DNA from: an uncultured Deferribacteraceae bacterium | Lineage (GTDB): Bacteria; Chrysiogenota; Deferribacteres; Deferribacterales; Mucispirillaceae | Direction: 5' to 3' | Assembly (NCBI GenBank): GCA_947041165.1 | Contig: CAMRCY010000024.1 | Span: 1 to 33,415 of the forward strand | DNA length: 33,415 nt | In this document: in pieces, positions 15,318 to 25,359 of the stretch | How the letters are laid out: each line of letters starts with the position of its first letter | Numbering within the stretch: the first letter of the stretch is position 1 | Notes under the pieces: generated by a model | Seen by the model: only the letters and a program-made list of their open reading frames with translations | What the model was told of the DNA's origin: nothing | Databases searched by the model: none | Program-made: the position numbers and the translations under genes

Positions 15318-16097
15318 CTACCCATTACTGCGTATTGTTGTTCTAAAAATACTCTCTAAAATATCAGTCAAACTGTTCGCATCTAAATCAGTAAATATCT
15401 TACCATTGTGCGCTACAGAAATTGCTCCACGCTCTTCACTGACGATAATCGCAACTGCATCTGTTTCCTCTGTAATACCTATTCCTGCTCTATGTCTTGT
15501 GCCGAAATCTGATGGTAAATCCTCTTTCTCTGTCAACGGTAAAATCGTTGCTGCATATGCTAATCTACTTCCTGAAATAATAACAGCACCATCATGCAAC
15601 GGTGAATATGGAATAAATAATGAGATGATAATATCCTTACTTATCTCTGCATCTATATACTGCCCTGCTGAAAAATATGGATTCAATTTTGTGTTACGCT
15701 CAATAACAATTAACGCACCTAACTGTCTGTTTGCTAATATATTTGTTGATCTAACTAAAATATCTAATATGCTTGAGTTTAGTGGGACTTTCTTCTCAAA
15801 AAAATTGGACTCACCGATAAACGCTAAAGCACGCCTTATCTCTGGCTGAAAAATAACAACTAACACAATTAGTAAATAACCCGATAGATTGTTTAATACC
15901 CATGAGGTAACTTGTAAACCTAACCACTCCGAAAATCCTAATAGTATAACTATTAACATGATCGTGATTAACATATAAGCCGCTCTTGTACCTTTTAATA
16001 GCATTAAAATTTTATAAACTAAAAAGCTTATAATTATTATATCTATTATATCCTTCACCTTGATTGATGATAAAAATGATAAAAGAGTTGGACCCAT
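15318..16097 (-). CDS. cdaA: Membrane diadenylate cyclase CdaA
   Basis: CdaA joins two ATP into cyclic di-AMP. The 259-residue protein has three N-terminal membrane helices (about residues 12-85) and a DisA_N catalytic domain with the two key motifs: LHDGAVIISG (DGA) and FGTRHRAGIGITE (RHR). SVAHNGKIFTDL follows, as in other CdaA proteins. It is the first gene of a tight cdaA-ybbR-glmM run, after a repeat-filled spacer, so a promoter probably lies between 16098 and 16300, though I could not pick a convincing one. Confidence 0.96.
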   Translation of the reverse strand: MGPTLLSFLSSIKVKDIIDIIIISFLVYKILMLLKGTRAAYMLITIMLIVILLGFSEWLGLQVTSWVLNNLSGYLLIVLVVIFQPEIRRALAFIGESNFFEKKVPLNSSILDILVRSTNILANRQLGALIVIERNTKLNPYFSAGQYIDAEISKDIIISLFIPYSPLHDGAVIISGSRLAYAATILPLTEKEDLPSDFGTRHRAGIGITEETDAVAIIVSEERGAISVAHNGKIFTDLDANSLTDILESIFRTTIRSNG

Positions 16098-16295
16098 TCA
16101 CTAATCCTTATATTATATTTTATTTATGACTGTATAACTATTTGAATTGAAATAATACTACTCATTTAGAAATCAAATAATTAAACTTCTAAACCTAAAA
16201 CCGTTTAAGAAACCAGATAACTACTGTCTATCACGAACAAACACTCTGAACTAATATATGTAACAATACCGTTATATGTAATGATACAGTTTTTG
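16098..16295. other. Spacer upstream of cdaA without a recognised feature
   Basis: About 200 bp of AT-rich sequence lie between the cdaA start and the tandem array. I find no open reading frame of note, no strong hairpin and no clear promoter in it, although the cdaA transcript might start here. Confidence 0.5.
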
Positions 16296-16612
16296 TTTGT
16301 TGCACACTTAGTTTAATTAATACCCACAACTTGAGTGCTAATTGTTACACACTAAATTTAATTAATACCCACAACTTGAGTGCTAATTGTTGCACACTTA
16401 GTTTAATTAAATACCCACAACTTGAGTGCTAATTGTTGCACACTAAATTTAATTAATACCCACAACTTGAGTGCTAATTGTTACACACTAAATTTAATTA
16501 AATACCCATAACTTGAGTGTTAATTGTTGCACACCAAGTTTAATTAAATTCCCACAACTTGAGTGCTAAAAGTTGCATACTTAGTTTAATTAAATACCCA
16601 CAACTTGATATA
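16296..16612. repeat. Tandem array, 7 copies of a 45-46 bp unit
   Basis: The anchor CCCACAACTTGA (one copy CCCATAACTTGA) recurs at 16323, 16368, 16414, 16459, 16505, 16551 and 16597, with steps of 45, 46, 45, 46, 46 and 46 bp. Each unit also holds TTTAATTAA and AGTGCTAATTGTT. The 1-bp step difference comes from TTAATTAATACCC versus TTAATTAAATACCC. No unique spacers and no reading frame. It lies between folP and cdaA and is unrelated in sequence to the other arrays. Confidence 0.94.
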
Positions 16613-16631
16613 CCAATTATACATATATTTC

Positions 16632-17807
16632 TTAAATATCAATAACTGCTTTTGTAAACATTATTGCATCTCGGGTAGCTCGTATATTATGAGATCTTAC
16701 GATGTTTGTTCCACCTAATAATGCAATTGTGTCTGCTGACACACTACCATATGCTCTCTGATTAATCTCTCTGCCTGTTGCAACCCCGATAGTTGATTTA
16801 TTTGATAAACCTGATAAAATCGGTAAACCAAATGATTTAAACTCTTTGAGATATCTTAATAATTGTAAGTTCTGTTCATATGTTTTACTGAAACCGAAAC
16901 CTACATCTAAAATAATACTCTTTATATCAACACCAAACTTAAGCGCCTTTTCAATCCTTTCTGAAAAATAATCTTTTATATCGTGGATAAGATTTTGGTA
17001 GTTTGTCATATCTGCCATCTCTTTACTGTTTCCACGTTTATGCATGATAACAACTGCAACTTTACTATCAGCTACTAGTCTAGCCATATTGTCATCTTCT
17101 AAACCATTAATATCGTTGATGATTTTAGCACCATGTGTTATTGCATATTTTGCTGTTAAATAATTGTTCGTGTCTATCGACATAAATAAGTTATTCTCTA
17201 ATGATATCTTAACAGCTGTTGTTATTCTTGAGATCTCCTCGTCTGAGGTAATCTCATCTGCTTGAGGACGGGAAGATGCACCACCGATATCTATAATATC
17301 AGCACCCTCTTCTGTCATCGTTTTAATTCTTACACTTTGTTCATCTTCTGTTAAAAATCTCTCTCTATCTGAAAACGAATCTGGTGTGCAGTTCATGATC
17401 CCCATTAATAATGGAGTATCAAGCGACACCTTCTCGCCTCTTGTTATAAAATAATTCGTACGCTCTTGATTAATAAATTTTTCCAACATATCTGGAATTT
17501 CTTTCAATATCGATTTCTGTAATTTTAAGCGTTTAAGTAATCTATCGTAATCGTTCAAATCACCCATTATTATAATATCAGATATATCAACTGATGCCGT
17601 TATTACACCACGTTTAACTGCTGTGTCCATTCCTGATGCTAATGATTCTTGTTTGATAAGATTAGCTTGGGAATGTTTTACACCCGTTACCACAATATTA
17701 AGTTGCTCACCCTTATCTGCCATTTGCATAGCATAGGGATCAACACCGATACGAAGCAACTCCGTATAAACACGATCCCTATTAGATGATATTTTATAAA
17801 ATCTCAA
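16632..17807 (-). CDS. folP: Dihydropteroate synthase with N-terminal extension
   Basis: FolP condenses p-aminobenzoate with the pterin diphosphate in folate synthesis. The 391-residue protein is longer than the common 280. The catalytic TIM barrel starts near residue 132 with LLMGIMNCTPDSFSD, then DIIDIGGASSRPQ (usually GGESTRPG), MSIDTNNYLTAKYA, KIINDINGLE, VVIMHKRGN and ILDVGFGFSKT. The first 130 residues form an extension like those in some epsilonproteobacterial and Deferribacterota enzymes. The start appears to be TTG (17805-17807) with AGAAGG 6 bases upstream. It stands between two tandem arrays, downstream of ftsH. Confidence 0.94.
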   Translation of the reverse strand: MRFYKISSNRDRVYTELLRIGVDPYAMQMADKGEQLNIVVTGVKHSQANLIKQESLASGMDTAVKRGVITASVDISDIIIMGDLNDYDRLLKRLKLQKSILKEIPDMLEKFINQERTNYFITRGEKVSLDTPLLMGIMNCTPDSFSDRERFLTEDEQSVRIKTMTEEGADIIDIGGASSRPQADEITSDEEISRITTAVKISLENNLFMSIDTNNYLTAKYAITHGAKIINDINGLEDDNMARLVADSKVAVVIMHKRGNSKEMADMTNYQNLIHDIKDYFSERIEKALKFGVDIKSIILDVGFGFSKTYEQNLQLLRYLKEFKSFGLPILSGLSNKSTIGVATGREINQRAYGSVSADTIALLGGTNIVRSHNIRATRDAIMFTKAVIDI

Positions 17808-17906
17808 ATTATACCTTCTAAAATTAATAAACTATACAACCACTACTCTTCAAAGCTTAATCACCAAAAATATGATGACGTTTTGCCAACCGAACCATTT
17901 TTAAAA

Positions 17907-18170
17907 TTTATGCACAGTTGCGACTTTCAAAACTTGTCTACAATTGCTATCTTCAAAATTTATGCACAGTTGTGACTTTCAAAACTTCTCTACAATTGCT
18001 ATCTTTCAAATTTATGCACAATTACGACTTTCAAAACTTGTCAATAATTGCTATCTTTCAAATTTATGCACAATTGTGACTTTCAAAACTTGTCTACAAT
18101 TGCCATCTTCAAAATTTATACACAGTTGCGACTTTCAAAACTTGTCAATAATTACAACTTTCAAATTTCA
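17907..18170. repeat. Tandem array, 5 copies of an exact 52-bp unit
   Basis: TTTATGCAC (TTTATACAC in the last) recurs at 17907, 17959, 18011, 18063 and 18115, always 52 bp apart. Each unit contains GACTTTCAAAACTT and an AATTG core. A plus-strand reading frame through the array (17944-18186) is a by-product of the repeats: 52 is not a multiple of 3, so each unit is read in a different frame. The array fills most of the 428-bp gap between ftsH and folP. No CRISPR-like spacers. Confidence 0.94.
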
Positions 18171-18235
18171 AATTTCCAATAACTAAACTAACTAACCCAA
18201 CTGCTTTCAACTTACTAACTATCGTAACTGCTAAA

Positions 18236-20248
18236 CTACTTTTTAGGAGTTTTTGCAGTTGTCTTAGCTTTAGGAGTTTTAGTAGCTTTGCTAACTTTAA
18301 CAGTTTTTGTAGTTTTAGTTGCAGTAGATGACACATCATCTTTTAATGCTTTACTTGCAATAAGTGCATTCTTCTCTTTAGTTTTAGCTATGATTGATGC
18401 TGGTTTAATTTCATCAAGCATCTCTGAAAAACTGTTCATCTTACCTGTTGCATATGTTTTAACTAACTCATCAAGATCTTGTCTGTTAATAGTTTCTTTC
18501 TCCATTAACATATTAGCTGCTGCATCTAAAAGTTTGATATTTGTTTCTAAAACTTTTCTTGCACTGTTGTAACATAAGTTAACAATCTTATCTACTTCTG
18601 AGTCTATATGTTCTGCAGTTTTTTCACTGTAATCTTTCTGTGATGAAATCTCTTTACCTAAGAAAATCGCTTCATCTCTCTTACCGAAAGATATCGTACC
18701 TAACGATTTTGTCATACCCCAACTCATTACCATTTTTCTTGCTAACGATGATAATCTTTCAATATCGTTACTAGCACCTGTTGACATAGATTTGAATTTT
18801 ACTTCTTCTGCTATTCGTCCACCTAATAAAACAGTGATCTTACTTAAAATGTATGATTTATTATACATATGTGTTTCTTCATCAGGAAGTTGCATAGTAA
18901 GACCTAACGCCATTCCACGTGGAATAATTGTTACCTTATGTACTGGATCAGAATCTTTAATCATAACTGCAACGATTGCGTGACCTGCTTCATGATATGC
19001 TGTAATTAATCTCTCTTTCTCAGGGATAACCATACTGCGTCGCTCAGCTCCCATCATAACTTTATCTTTAGCTTCTTCAACATCATCCATTGTAACACTA
19101 TCTTGATTTTTGCGAGCAGCAAGTAACGCTGACTCATTTATTAAATTAGCTAACTCAGCCCCTGCAAATCCTGGAGTTCCTTTTGCTATTACTTCAAAAT
19201 CTACAGTATCTTCCATCTTAACTCTTGCTGCATGTACTTTAAGAATCTGTACTCTACCATTTAAATCTGGACGAGGAACAACAATTTGACGATCAAATCT
19301 ACCAGGTCTTAATAACGCTGGATCTAGAACATCTGGACGGTTCGTAGCTGCTACTAATATAACGCCTTCATTAGAATCAAATCCATCCATCTCAACTAAT
19401 AATGCGTTAAGTGTTTGCTCACGCTCATCATGTCCACCACCTAGTCCTGCACCACGGTGACGTCCTACTGCATCTATCTCATCCATGAATATTATACATG
19501 GAGCTGCTTTTTTACCTTGCTCAAATAAATCTCTAATTCTTGCCGCACCAACACCTACAAACATCTCTACAAAATCTGATCCAGAAATTGAGAAGAACGG
19601 AACTCCCGCCTCGCCTGCAACTGCTTTTGCTAACAACGTCTTGCCTGTTCCTGGTGATCCTACTAATAAAACACCTTTAGGAATTTTACCACCTAATCGT
19701 TGATATTTAGTTGGGTCTTTTAAGAAATCAACTATCTCTGTTAACTCTTCTTTTGCCTCTTCAATACCTGCAACATCTTTAAATGTTACCTTCATGCTAT
19801 CAGGTGTTAAAAGCTTAGCCTTAGACTTGCCGAATGAAAACGCTTTACCGCCACCACCGCCGCCTGTCATCTGACGCATGAAAAACAACCATATTCCCAC
19901 TAATAAAATAAGCGGAAACCACGAAATTAATACTGTCATATACCACGGAGATCTATCCGCAGGTTTTGCATGGATCTCAACACCGTTTGATTGTAAAAGT
20001 GGAACTAACTCTGGATCGCTTGGAGCGTATGTTTCAAATTGCTCATCATCCTTTTTAAGTTCGCCTGTAATATTATTGTCTTTTATAACAACTGTTTTTA
20101 TCTCACCAGCTTTTACATCATCTATAAAATCCGAATATGCAATCTCTTTTCTGATTACATCACTTTTATTAAAATAATTAAATACGAGTACCATTATTAA
20201 ACCAATAGCCAACCACAATGAAAGACTCTTTAGCATGTTTTTCTTCAT
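18236..20248 (-). CDS. ftsH: ATP-dependent zinc metalloprotease FtsH
   Basis: FtsH degrades membrane and short-lived regulatory proteins; in enterics it controls LpxC and so LPS amount. The 670-residue protein has two membrane helices (about 8-25 and 103-124), Walker A GSPGTGKT (197-204), Walker B IIFMDEID (252-259), second region of homology [20 protein letters not shown] (301-320) and zinc site HEAGH (419-423). The last 34 residues (637-670) are a Lys/Thr/Ala-rich tail with repeated KT.K, probably disordered. Its start lies 17 bp from the hpt stop, in the common tilS-hpt-ftsH order. Confidence 0.98.
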   Translation of the reverse strand: MKKNMLKSLSLWLAIGLIMVLVFNYFNKSDVIRKEIAYSDFIDDVKAGEIKTVVIKDNNITGELKKDDEQFETYAPSDPELVPLLQSNGVEIHAKPADRSPWYMTVLISWFPLILLVGIWLFFMRQMTGGGGGGKAFSFGKSKAKLLTPDSMKVTFKDVAGIEEAKEELTEIVDFLKDPTKYQRLGGKIPKGVLLVGSPGTGKTLLAKAVAGEAGVPFFSISGSDFVEMFVGVGAARIRDLFEQGKKAAPCIIFMDEIDAVGRHRGAGLGGGHDEREQTLNALLVEMDGFDSNEGVILVAATNRPDVLDPALLRPGRFDRQIVVPRPDLNGRVQILKVHAARVKMEDTVDFEVIAKGTPGFAGAELANLINESALLAARKNQDSVTMDDVEEAKDKVMMGAERRSMVIPEKERLITAYHEAGHAIVAVMIKDSDPVHKVTIIPRGMALGLTMQLPDEETHMYNKSYILSKITVLLGGRIAEEVKFKSMSTGASNDIERLSSLARKMVMSWGMTKSLGTISFGKRDEAIFLGKEISSQKDYSEKTAEHIDSEVDKIVNLCYNSARKVLETNIKLLDAAANMLMEKETINRQDLDELVKTYATGKMNSFSEMLDEIKPASIIAKTKEKNALIASKALKDDVSSTATKTTKTVKVSKATKTPKAKTTAKTPKK

Positions 20249-20265
20249 TCTTTTAAATCTTCTCC

Positions 20266-20790
20266 TTAAATTTTTACTGCATGAATTGATGGTAAATTTC
20301 TATACCTATTATCATAATCTAATCCGTAACCAACTAAAAATCTGTCGTCTACTTCAAATCCTATATAATCAACATCCACTTCTACTACTCTTTTTGAAGG
20401 CTTATCTAGTAACGTGCAAACCTTCACTGAACGAGAACCTTTATTTTTTAAATGTGTTTTCAGAAATTGTAACGTGTAACCTGTGTCTACAATATCTTCA
20501 ACAATTAAAATATCTTTATCTACACACGATAAATCGATATCAAACCTTAGCCTAACATCACCAGTTGATACCTGTCCTTTACCATAGCTTGAAATCGCAA
20601 TAAATGATAGTTCTTGAGGGAGATCTATTTTTCTGATTAAATCAGAAACAAATATAACAGAACCCTTAAGCACACCTACTATCAATAAGTTCTTCGTTGC
20701 ATAATCAGATCTGATTATTGAAGCTAACTCATTAACTTTTGATTCAATATCGTCTGATGAAATACATAACTCTAAAGTTTCATTACTCAT
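20266..20790 (-). CDS. hpt: Hypoxanthine phosphoribosyltransferase
   Basis: Hpt salvages hypoxanthine (and often guanine) to IMP/GMP using PRPP. The 174-residue protein shows LLIVGVLKGSVIFVSDLIR (PPi loop), the flexible loop SYGKGQVSTGDVRL, PRPP motif ILIVEDIVDTGYTL and C-terminal VDDRFLVGYGLDYDNRYRNLP, the expected order for HGPRTase. It overlaps tilS by 4 bp and precedes ftsH, a linkage seen in many bacteria. Confidence 0.97.
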   Translation of the reverse strand: MSNETLELCISSDDIESKVNELASIIRSDYATKNLLIVGVLKGSVIFVSDLIRKIDLPQELSFIAISSYGKGQVSTGDVRLRFDIDLSCVDKDILIVEDIVDTGYTLQFLKTHLKNKGSRSVKVCTLLDKPSKRVVEVDVDYIGFEVDDRFLVGYGLDYDNRYRNLPSIHAVKI

Positions 20791-22034
20791 AAAATATTAT
20801 CTACTACCTTTATCATTTTATTCTCTAAAATTTTATCTATAAAAATAATTTTATTATCTGTAAAATCTCGAACAACTATTAATCTATCCCTATCTATCAA
20901 TGGGATACGCTTATCAATTAATATATCTTTAAGCTTCTTAGTGCCTACTTTATCGCCACTCTCTCTTCCTGAAATTGTAAGCTTGATATTAACTAAATTA
21001 TCATTAAAACATATCCGTTTATCTAAATATAATATCTCTGAAATACCAGCCTCTTTAACTAAAGTCGGCAACTCTATTAATTTAGATAGATATATGTATA
21101 TTTTATTATACGAACTTTCAAAAACATAGCTATCTGGAAGGTTTATGCGTCGTGACGTGCTATATGATAATATTTTTAACACTTCTTCTATATTATTTCT
21201 ACCAAAACGAAATAAGTTAGAGAAAATTTTACCTAATAAAAACACTTGATCATCGTAATCAAAATCTATAAAAATTTCTCTATCTAACTCAATATAATCG
21301 TTATTTTCTATCAATATAGCATTCTTTAATAAGCTATATTTCATACTGTTTAATTCTCTTGATTCTCGTTGAATATTAAGAATAGAGTTTACTATATTAC
21401 TTTTATCCTTTTTTATCAACGAAATAATATCAGATCTCACTCTATTTCTAATAAATCTTTTATCGTTGTTACTACTATCAAATATCGGCTCTAAATCATT
21501 ATAAGTTAAATATTCATTAACTTCATCTGTTGCGATAGATAACATCGGTCTAAATACCTTACCTTTCTTCTCCCATATGCCACCTAATGTGTAAATTGAA
21601 GCACCTGTTAACACATCGATAAAGAAACTCTCCAACTGGTCATCAAGTGTGTGTGCTGTGAAGATGAAATCACCGTTAATTGACTCTAAATACTCATCAA
21701 ATAACGTATATCTAACCTCTCTTGCTGCACCCTCAATCCCTACTTTAGCGATTACTGATTTATCAATCTGAACACTCTTAATAATTAAATCAATAGAGTT
21801 ACGTTTACAATATTCAACACAAAAATTCTCATCATTTATGCTGTCATCTCTTAAATTATGATTTACATGAAGTGCATAAATCTCAACACCTATTAATTGC
21901 CTATTACGCATTAGGTAATCTAGTAAAGCTAATGAATCTTTACCACCTGAAAACGCAACAACAACTTTTGCACCTTTAAAGAGTATACTATCTATTGATG
22001 ATGATATCAGATCATTAAATCGTAAACCGTTCAT
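20787..22034 (-). CDS. tilS: tRNA(Ile) lysidine synthase
   Basis: TilS puts lysine on C34 of the CAU-anticodon tRNA-Ile so that it reads AUA, an abundant codon in an AT-rich genome. The 415-residue protein has the PP-loop VVAFSGGKDSLALLDYL (residues about 26-42), LHVNHNLRDDS, and TAHTLDDQLESFFI. The C-terminal part (TKKLKDILIDKRIPLIDRDRLIVV) matches the substrate-binding domain. The gene start overlaps a repeat derived from the end of pgi, so its weak AGAGAAG ribosome site has a coding-sequence relative upstream. Confidence 0.96.
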   Translation of the reverse strand: MNGLRFNDLISSSIDSILFKGAKVVVAFSGGKDSLALLDYLMRNRQLIGVEIYALHVNHNLRDDSINDENFCVEYCKRNSIDLIIKSVQIDKSVIAKVGIEGAAREVRYTLFDEYLESINGDFIFTAHTLDDQLESFFIDVLTGASIYTLGGIWEKKGKVFRPMLSIATDEVNEYLTYNDLEPIFDSSNNDKRFIRNRVRSDIISLIKKDKSNIVNSILNIQRESRELNSMKYSLLKNAILIENNDYIELDREIFIDFDYDDQVFLLGKIFSNLFRFGRNNIEEVLKILSYSTSRRINLPDSYVFESSYNKIYIYLSKLIELPTLVKEAGISEILYLDKRICFNDNLVNIKLTISGRESGDKVGTKKLKDILIDKRIPLIDRDRLIVVRDFTDNKIIFIDKILENKMIKVVDNIL

Positions 22035-22170
22035 ATATCTTCTCTAATAATATTAGAACTATAGTTATAGCGTAAATTTTTCATCATAGTTACATATCTT
22101 CTCTAATAACGATATTTGAACGATTACTAGATCGTAAATTTTTCATCCTTTATATATATCTTCTCTAATT
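22035..22170. repeat. Three partial ~60-bp copies spanning pgi end and tilS start
   Basis: ATATCTTCTCTAAT recurs at 22035, 22094 and 22156; CGTAAATTTTTCATC recurs at 22071 and 22133. On the minus strand the rightmost copy codes the last residues of pgi, and the other two are decayed copies in the spacer. The leftmost copy supplies the bases just before the tilS ATG. Confidence 0.85.
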
Positions 22171-23488
22171 CCGTTTTCTTAGCTTCATACCCTTCTCTAT
22201 TCATAAGCCCATATGCAAAATCTTTAGCCTCTTCAACGCCAGGTTGATTAAACGGATCGATATTTACTGATAATCCTATTATCGGCACTATAAACTGATA
22301 GAAATTTATTAACTGTCCTAATGTATACTCATCAACTTGCTCAATATCAATTCTTACTGAAGGAACATTTGATGTCAATAATGCACCCTCTGTTGCTTTA
22401 AGCTCTGCATTTAAAAGATCACCCAATTTTATCCCTTTAAGATAATTAAAAGCTGGATAATAGTTTCCTGTTACCTCTTTATCAAACTCATGAGATGATA
22501 CTCCAATAAATGAAATATGTTTATCTGGTGTGCCCTCTCTAAAAAGTTGGATCTGAGAGTGTTGATCTATCGCACCTGTTGCTCTAACTGGAGTTGTGCC
22601 GAATGTTATCTCTTTATTATCATAAGTTAATTTCTTACCTAATGACTCTCCCCATAATTGGCAGAACCACTCTGAAAATTTCTCTAACTTAGAACTGTAT
22701 GCCATCATTACATTTATGCTTTTTCCGTTTTCCATAAAGTATAAATATATTGCCGACGCTAACAACAGTTGATCGTATCCTTTAGCTGTTAACTCTTTTG
22801 CACCTAATAAAAGTTTATCGATATCTATACCTAATAACGCAGCAGGAAGTAAACCTACTGGCGACAGAACTGAAAATCTTCCACCGATTGATGACATAAT
22901 AGGAAATGATCGTAAATTGTTCGCAGTAACATACTCTCTAAGTGGCCCTTTTTCAGGATCGGTTACAACTACAACATGTTTACTTATATCAACACCTGAT
23001 GCAAGTAGCCAATCATGGATATATGAATAGTTCGCTGCCGTTTCAACTGTATTACCAGATTTAGATATAACAACAACTAAAGTATCCTCTGCTTTACACT
23101 TCTTAACTATTCCAAATATCTTAGACGGATCAATATTATCTGCAATCCAACATCTTGGAAAAAATCCACGATCTGCAAGACTTTTACTGTTATTTCCAAC
23201 TGGTATTAATGCGTTAATCAACATCTCTATACCTAACGCTGATCCACCTATCCCCACAACGATCAGATCGTTAAACTTGCCTTTAGACTCTTTTACAAAA
23301 TCTTTGATAGGTGACATATCCGATGAACATAGATTAGGAAACCCAACTTGATCACTTGAAACCATCTCTTCTAGACGCCCTAAACCCACTTTTACTCGCT
23401 CTAAATACTTGCCAATATCAACAGATGATATCCCTGATTTAACATGAGCATCCACAGAAAAGTTGTAATCAAACTTTAAATTTTTCAT
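22127..23488 (-). CDS. pgi: Glucose-6-phosphate isomerase
   Basis: Pgi interconverts glucose-6-phosphate and fructose-6-phosphate in the cytoplasm. The 453-residue length fits the short bacterial form. Motifs are IVVGIGGSALG (about residues 75-85), VVISKSGNTVET (sugar-phosphate site), SIGGRFSVLSPVG, the catalytic Glu in LWGESLGKK, and ATGAIDQHSQIQLFREG (active-site His). It sits between the helicase gene and tilS. Its 3' end has been copied downstream. With the phosphofructokinase gene at the right end it gives two upper-glycolysis steps in this window. Confidence 0.97.
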   Translation of the reverse strand: MKNLKFDYNFSVDAHVKSGISSVDIGKYLERVKVGLGRLEEMVSSDQVGFPNLCSSDMSPIKDFVKESKGKFNDLIVVGIGGSALGIEMLINALIPVGNNSKSLADRGFFPRCWIADNIDPSKIFGIVKKCKAEDTLVVVISKSGNTVETAANYSYIHDWLLASGVDISKHVVVVTDPEKGPLREYVTANNLRSFPIMSSIGGRFSVLSPVGLLPAALLGIDIDKLLLGAKELTAKGYDQLLLASAIYLYFMENGKSINVMMAYSSKLEKFSEWFCQLWGESLGKKLTYDNKEITFGTTPVRATGAIDQHSQIQLFREGTPDKHISFIGVSSHEFDKEVTGNYYPAFNYLKGIKLGDLLNAELKATEGALLTSNVPSVRIDIEQVDEYTLGQLINFYQFIVPIIGLSVNIDPFNQPGVEEAKDFAYGLMNREGYEAKKTELEKIYIKDEKFTI

Positions 23489-23574
23489 AACACAGTCTCC
23501 CCATAGTATATTGCTATCGTAATTAATACTTGAAATTAATGTTGCTAACTAATATATCTATATAACTAATATAA

Positions 23575-25359
23575 TTAGTTAATAAATTCTAACACTTTAT
23601 CAATATCATCTAATCTATCTACGCCTTCTACAACTGATAGAAAATATTTGCCGTAACTGCTGGTTAATAAACGCTCATCTAAAACTAACCACACACCGCT
23701 ATCGCTCTCATGACGGATTAACCTGCCAATTGACTGCTTGAAATATAATACCGCTCGAGGTAGGAAAAAATCTCTAAAACCGTTTCCACCATCTCGCTCT
23801 AAAACCTCTACTTTGCTAGATAAATATAAATCTCTAAAATATTCAAACGGAAGTTTATCAATAACAACCGATCTGAAATCTCCTCTTGATAAATCTATAC
23901 CCTCTCTAACTATTGCAACACCAACTAAGATAACATCACTACTTAAATCAAGTTTAGATAACGTCACTTCATCTTGAGATATAACTCGCTTATTCTTAAC
24001 CTCTTTCTTTAAAAGCTCAGATAAGTATCTCATTCTATCAATACTATTAGCAATAATCAATACTGAACCGCTTGATTGTTTACCTAACTTAATATATAAC
24101 TCATCTTTTAATCTAGGTGTAAGATCTTTACTTACAAACAATCTGCCTTGTTTTTTATAGTCAAATGCACTCTTTAAAATTAATTTATTAGACTCATTTG
24201 ATATACCTGTTTCTTTCATAAAATAATCAAAATTGCCACCAACAGATAGCGTTGCTGATAAAAAAACTGATGAAACAGCTAATTTAGTTAGTGATCCACT
24301 AAACTTCTCCGATACTGAAAATGGAGTGAATTTAACCGCTAATCTATGCCCTATACGATCAACATGACGCAACCCTTCTTCACCAGAATTTATAATTTCC
24401 ATCTGTGAGTAATATCGCAGAAATGTATCTAAAAACTCTTCATCATCAGCGTCACGAACAACCCTATCACATACTGCCATAAATGCTTTAACTTCATCTT
24501 CTATAACTTCATACAGAAATCTATCAAGGTTTTTACTCTCAACTTTTTTAACTATCTCAAAATATAACTCTTCAAGTTTTATCAACGTGTCAATACTCAT
24601 AAGAGTTTTGTTATCTCTAAAAAATAGTATAAGTGAAAAAAGTAAAAGCTCTGCTCCTGCATACTGTGCATATATATCTGGTAATGAATGGGCTTCGTCA
24701 AATATTATATGATCTCTGAAATCAAAAATACCAGCAACACCTTCTGTCGCTTTAAGTGCAATATCTGATAGTAACATATGGTGATTGGTTATAATCATAT
24801 CTGCATTATTTGCGATATCTTTTGCTCGATAAAATGAACAAACATCGTAAAATGTACATTTTGAGTATAAACATTGATACCTGTCTGCACTCATTAAATC
24901 AATCGCTTCTTTACTAAACTTTGACTCTGGAATTAATACAACAGCTTCGCTTTCTACTGAATCAAACCACTCTATCGCATCTAAATAATATGCAACGTTA
25001 GGCATTATATATTTATAAAACCTGTGGTGACAAAGATAATTCTTTCTGCCTTTTAACTCAGCTATCGTATAACCATCTGGTATTAATGACGCAATAGCTG
25101 GGATATCTTTATGCAATAGTTGACTCATCAACTGTTTTGTTTTAGTAGATATCAAAACCTTTCGTTTTGAATGAATTGATGAAATAAGGTATGCCATAGA
25201 TTTGCCCGATCCAGTTGGTGCTTCGATTAAAGCATTCTCAAACTTCTCTATTGAAGAAAAAATCGCTTTTGCTGCTTCTAGTTGAGTTTCTCTTAAATTA
25301 TAATTTGGAATAAGAGAGGGCAAAAACTCTTTATCTTTAAAGTACCGTTCAATTGACAT
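23575..25359 (-). CDS. dinG: DinG/XPD-family iron-sulfur DNA helicase
   Basis: This 594-residue protein is a superfamily 2 helicase of the DinG/YoaA group, which unwinds 5'-tailed duplexes, R-loops and D-loops. Walker A is APTGSGKS (47-54), the DEAH box is at 221-224, and TNHHMLL matches motif Ib/II surroundings. Four cysteines at 110, 163, 168 and 174, between Walker A and DEAH, fit the 4Fe-4S site. Motif V/VI is seen in GVAIVREGIDLSRGD and QSIGRLIRHESD. There is no N-terminal exonuclease domain, unlike Gram-positive DinG. It diverges from mobB with 76 bp between the starts. The symbol is by family; the exact role is inferred. Confidence 0.92.
   Translation of the reverse strand: MSIERYFKDKEFLPSLIPNYNLRETQLEAAKAIFSSIEKFENALIEAPTGSGKSMAYLISSIHSKRKVLISTKTKQLMSQLLHKDIPAIASLIPDGYTIAELKGRKNYLCHHRFYKYIMPNVAYYLDAIEWFDSVESEAVVLIPESKFSKEAIDLMSADRYQCLYSKCTFYDVCSFYRAKDIANNADMIITNHHMLLSDIALKATEGVAGIFDFRDHIIFDEAHSLPDIYAQYAGAELLLFSLILFFRDNKTLMSIDTLIKLEELYFEIVKKVESKNLDRFLYEVIEDEVKAFMAVCDRVVRDADDEEFLDTFLRYYSQMEIINSGEEGLRHVDRIGHRLAVKFTPFSVSEKFSGSLTKLAVSSVFLSATLSVGGNFDYFMKETGISNESNKLILKSAFDYKKQGRLFVSKDLTPRLKDELYIKLGKQSSGSVLIIANSIDRMRYLSELLKKEVKNKRVISQDEVTLSKLDLSSDVILVGVAIVREGIDLSRGDFRSVVIDKLPFEYFRDLYLSSKVEVLERDGGNGFRDFFLPRAVLYFKQSIGRLIRHESDSGVWLVLDERLLTSSYGKYFLSVVEGVDRLDDIDKVLEFIN

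Noticed and set aside
17944-18186. Plus-strand 80-codon reading frame in the ftsH-folP spacer
   Set aside because: It is read through the 52-bp tandem array; the unit length is not a multiple of three, there is no ribosome site, and the protein is just the repeat in three frames.
23563-23581. Hairpin TAACTAAT-ATA-ATTAGTTA at the helicase stop codon
   Set aside because: Eight AT-only pairs with a 3-nt loop and no U-tract are too weak to call a terminator in DNA of this composition.
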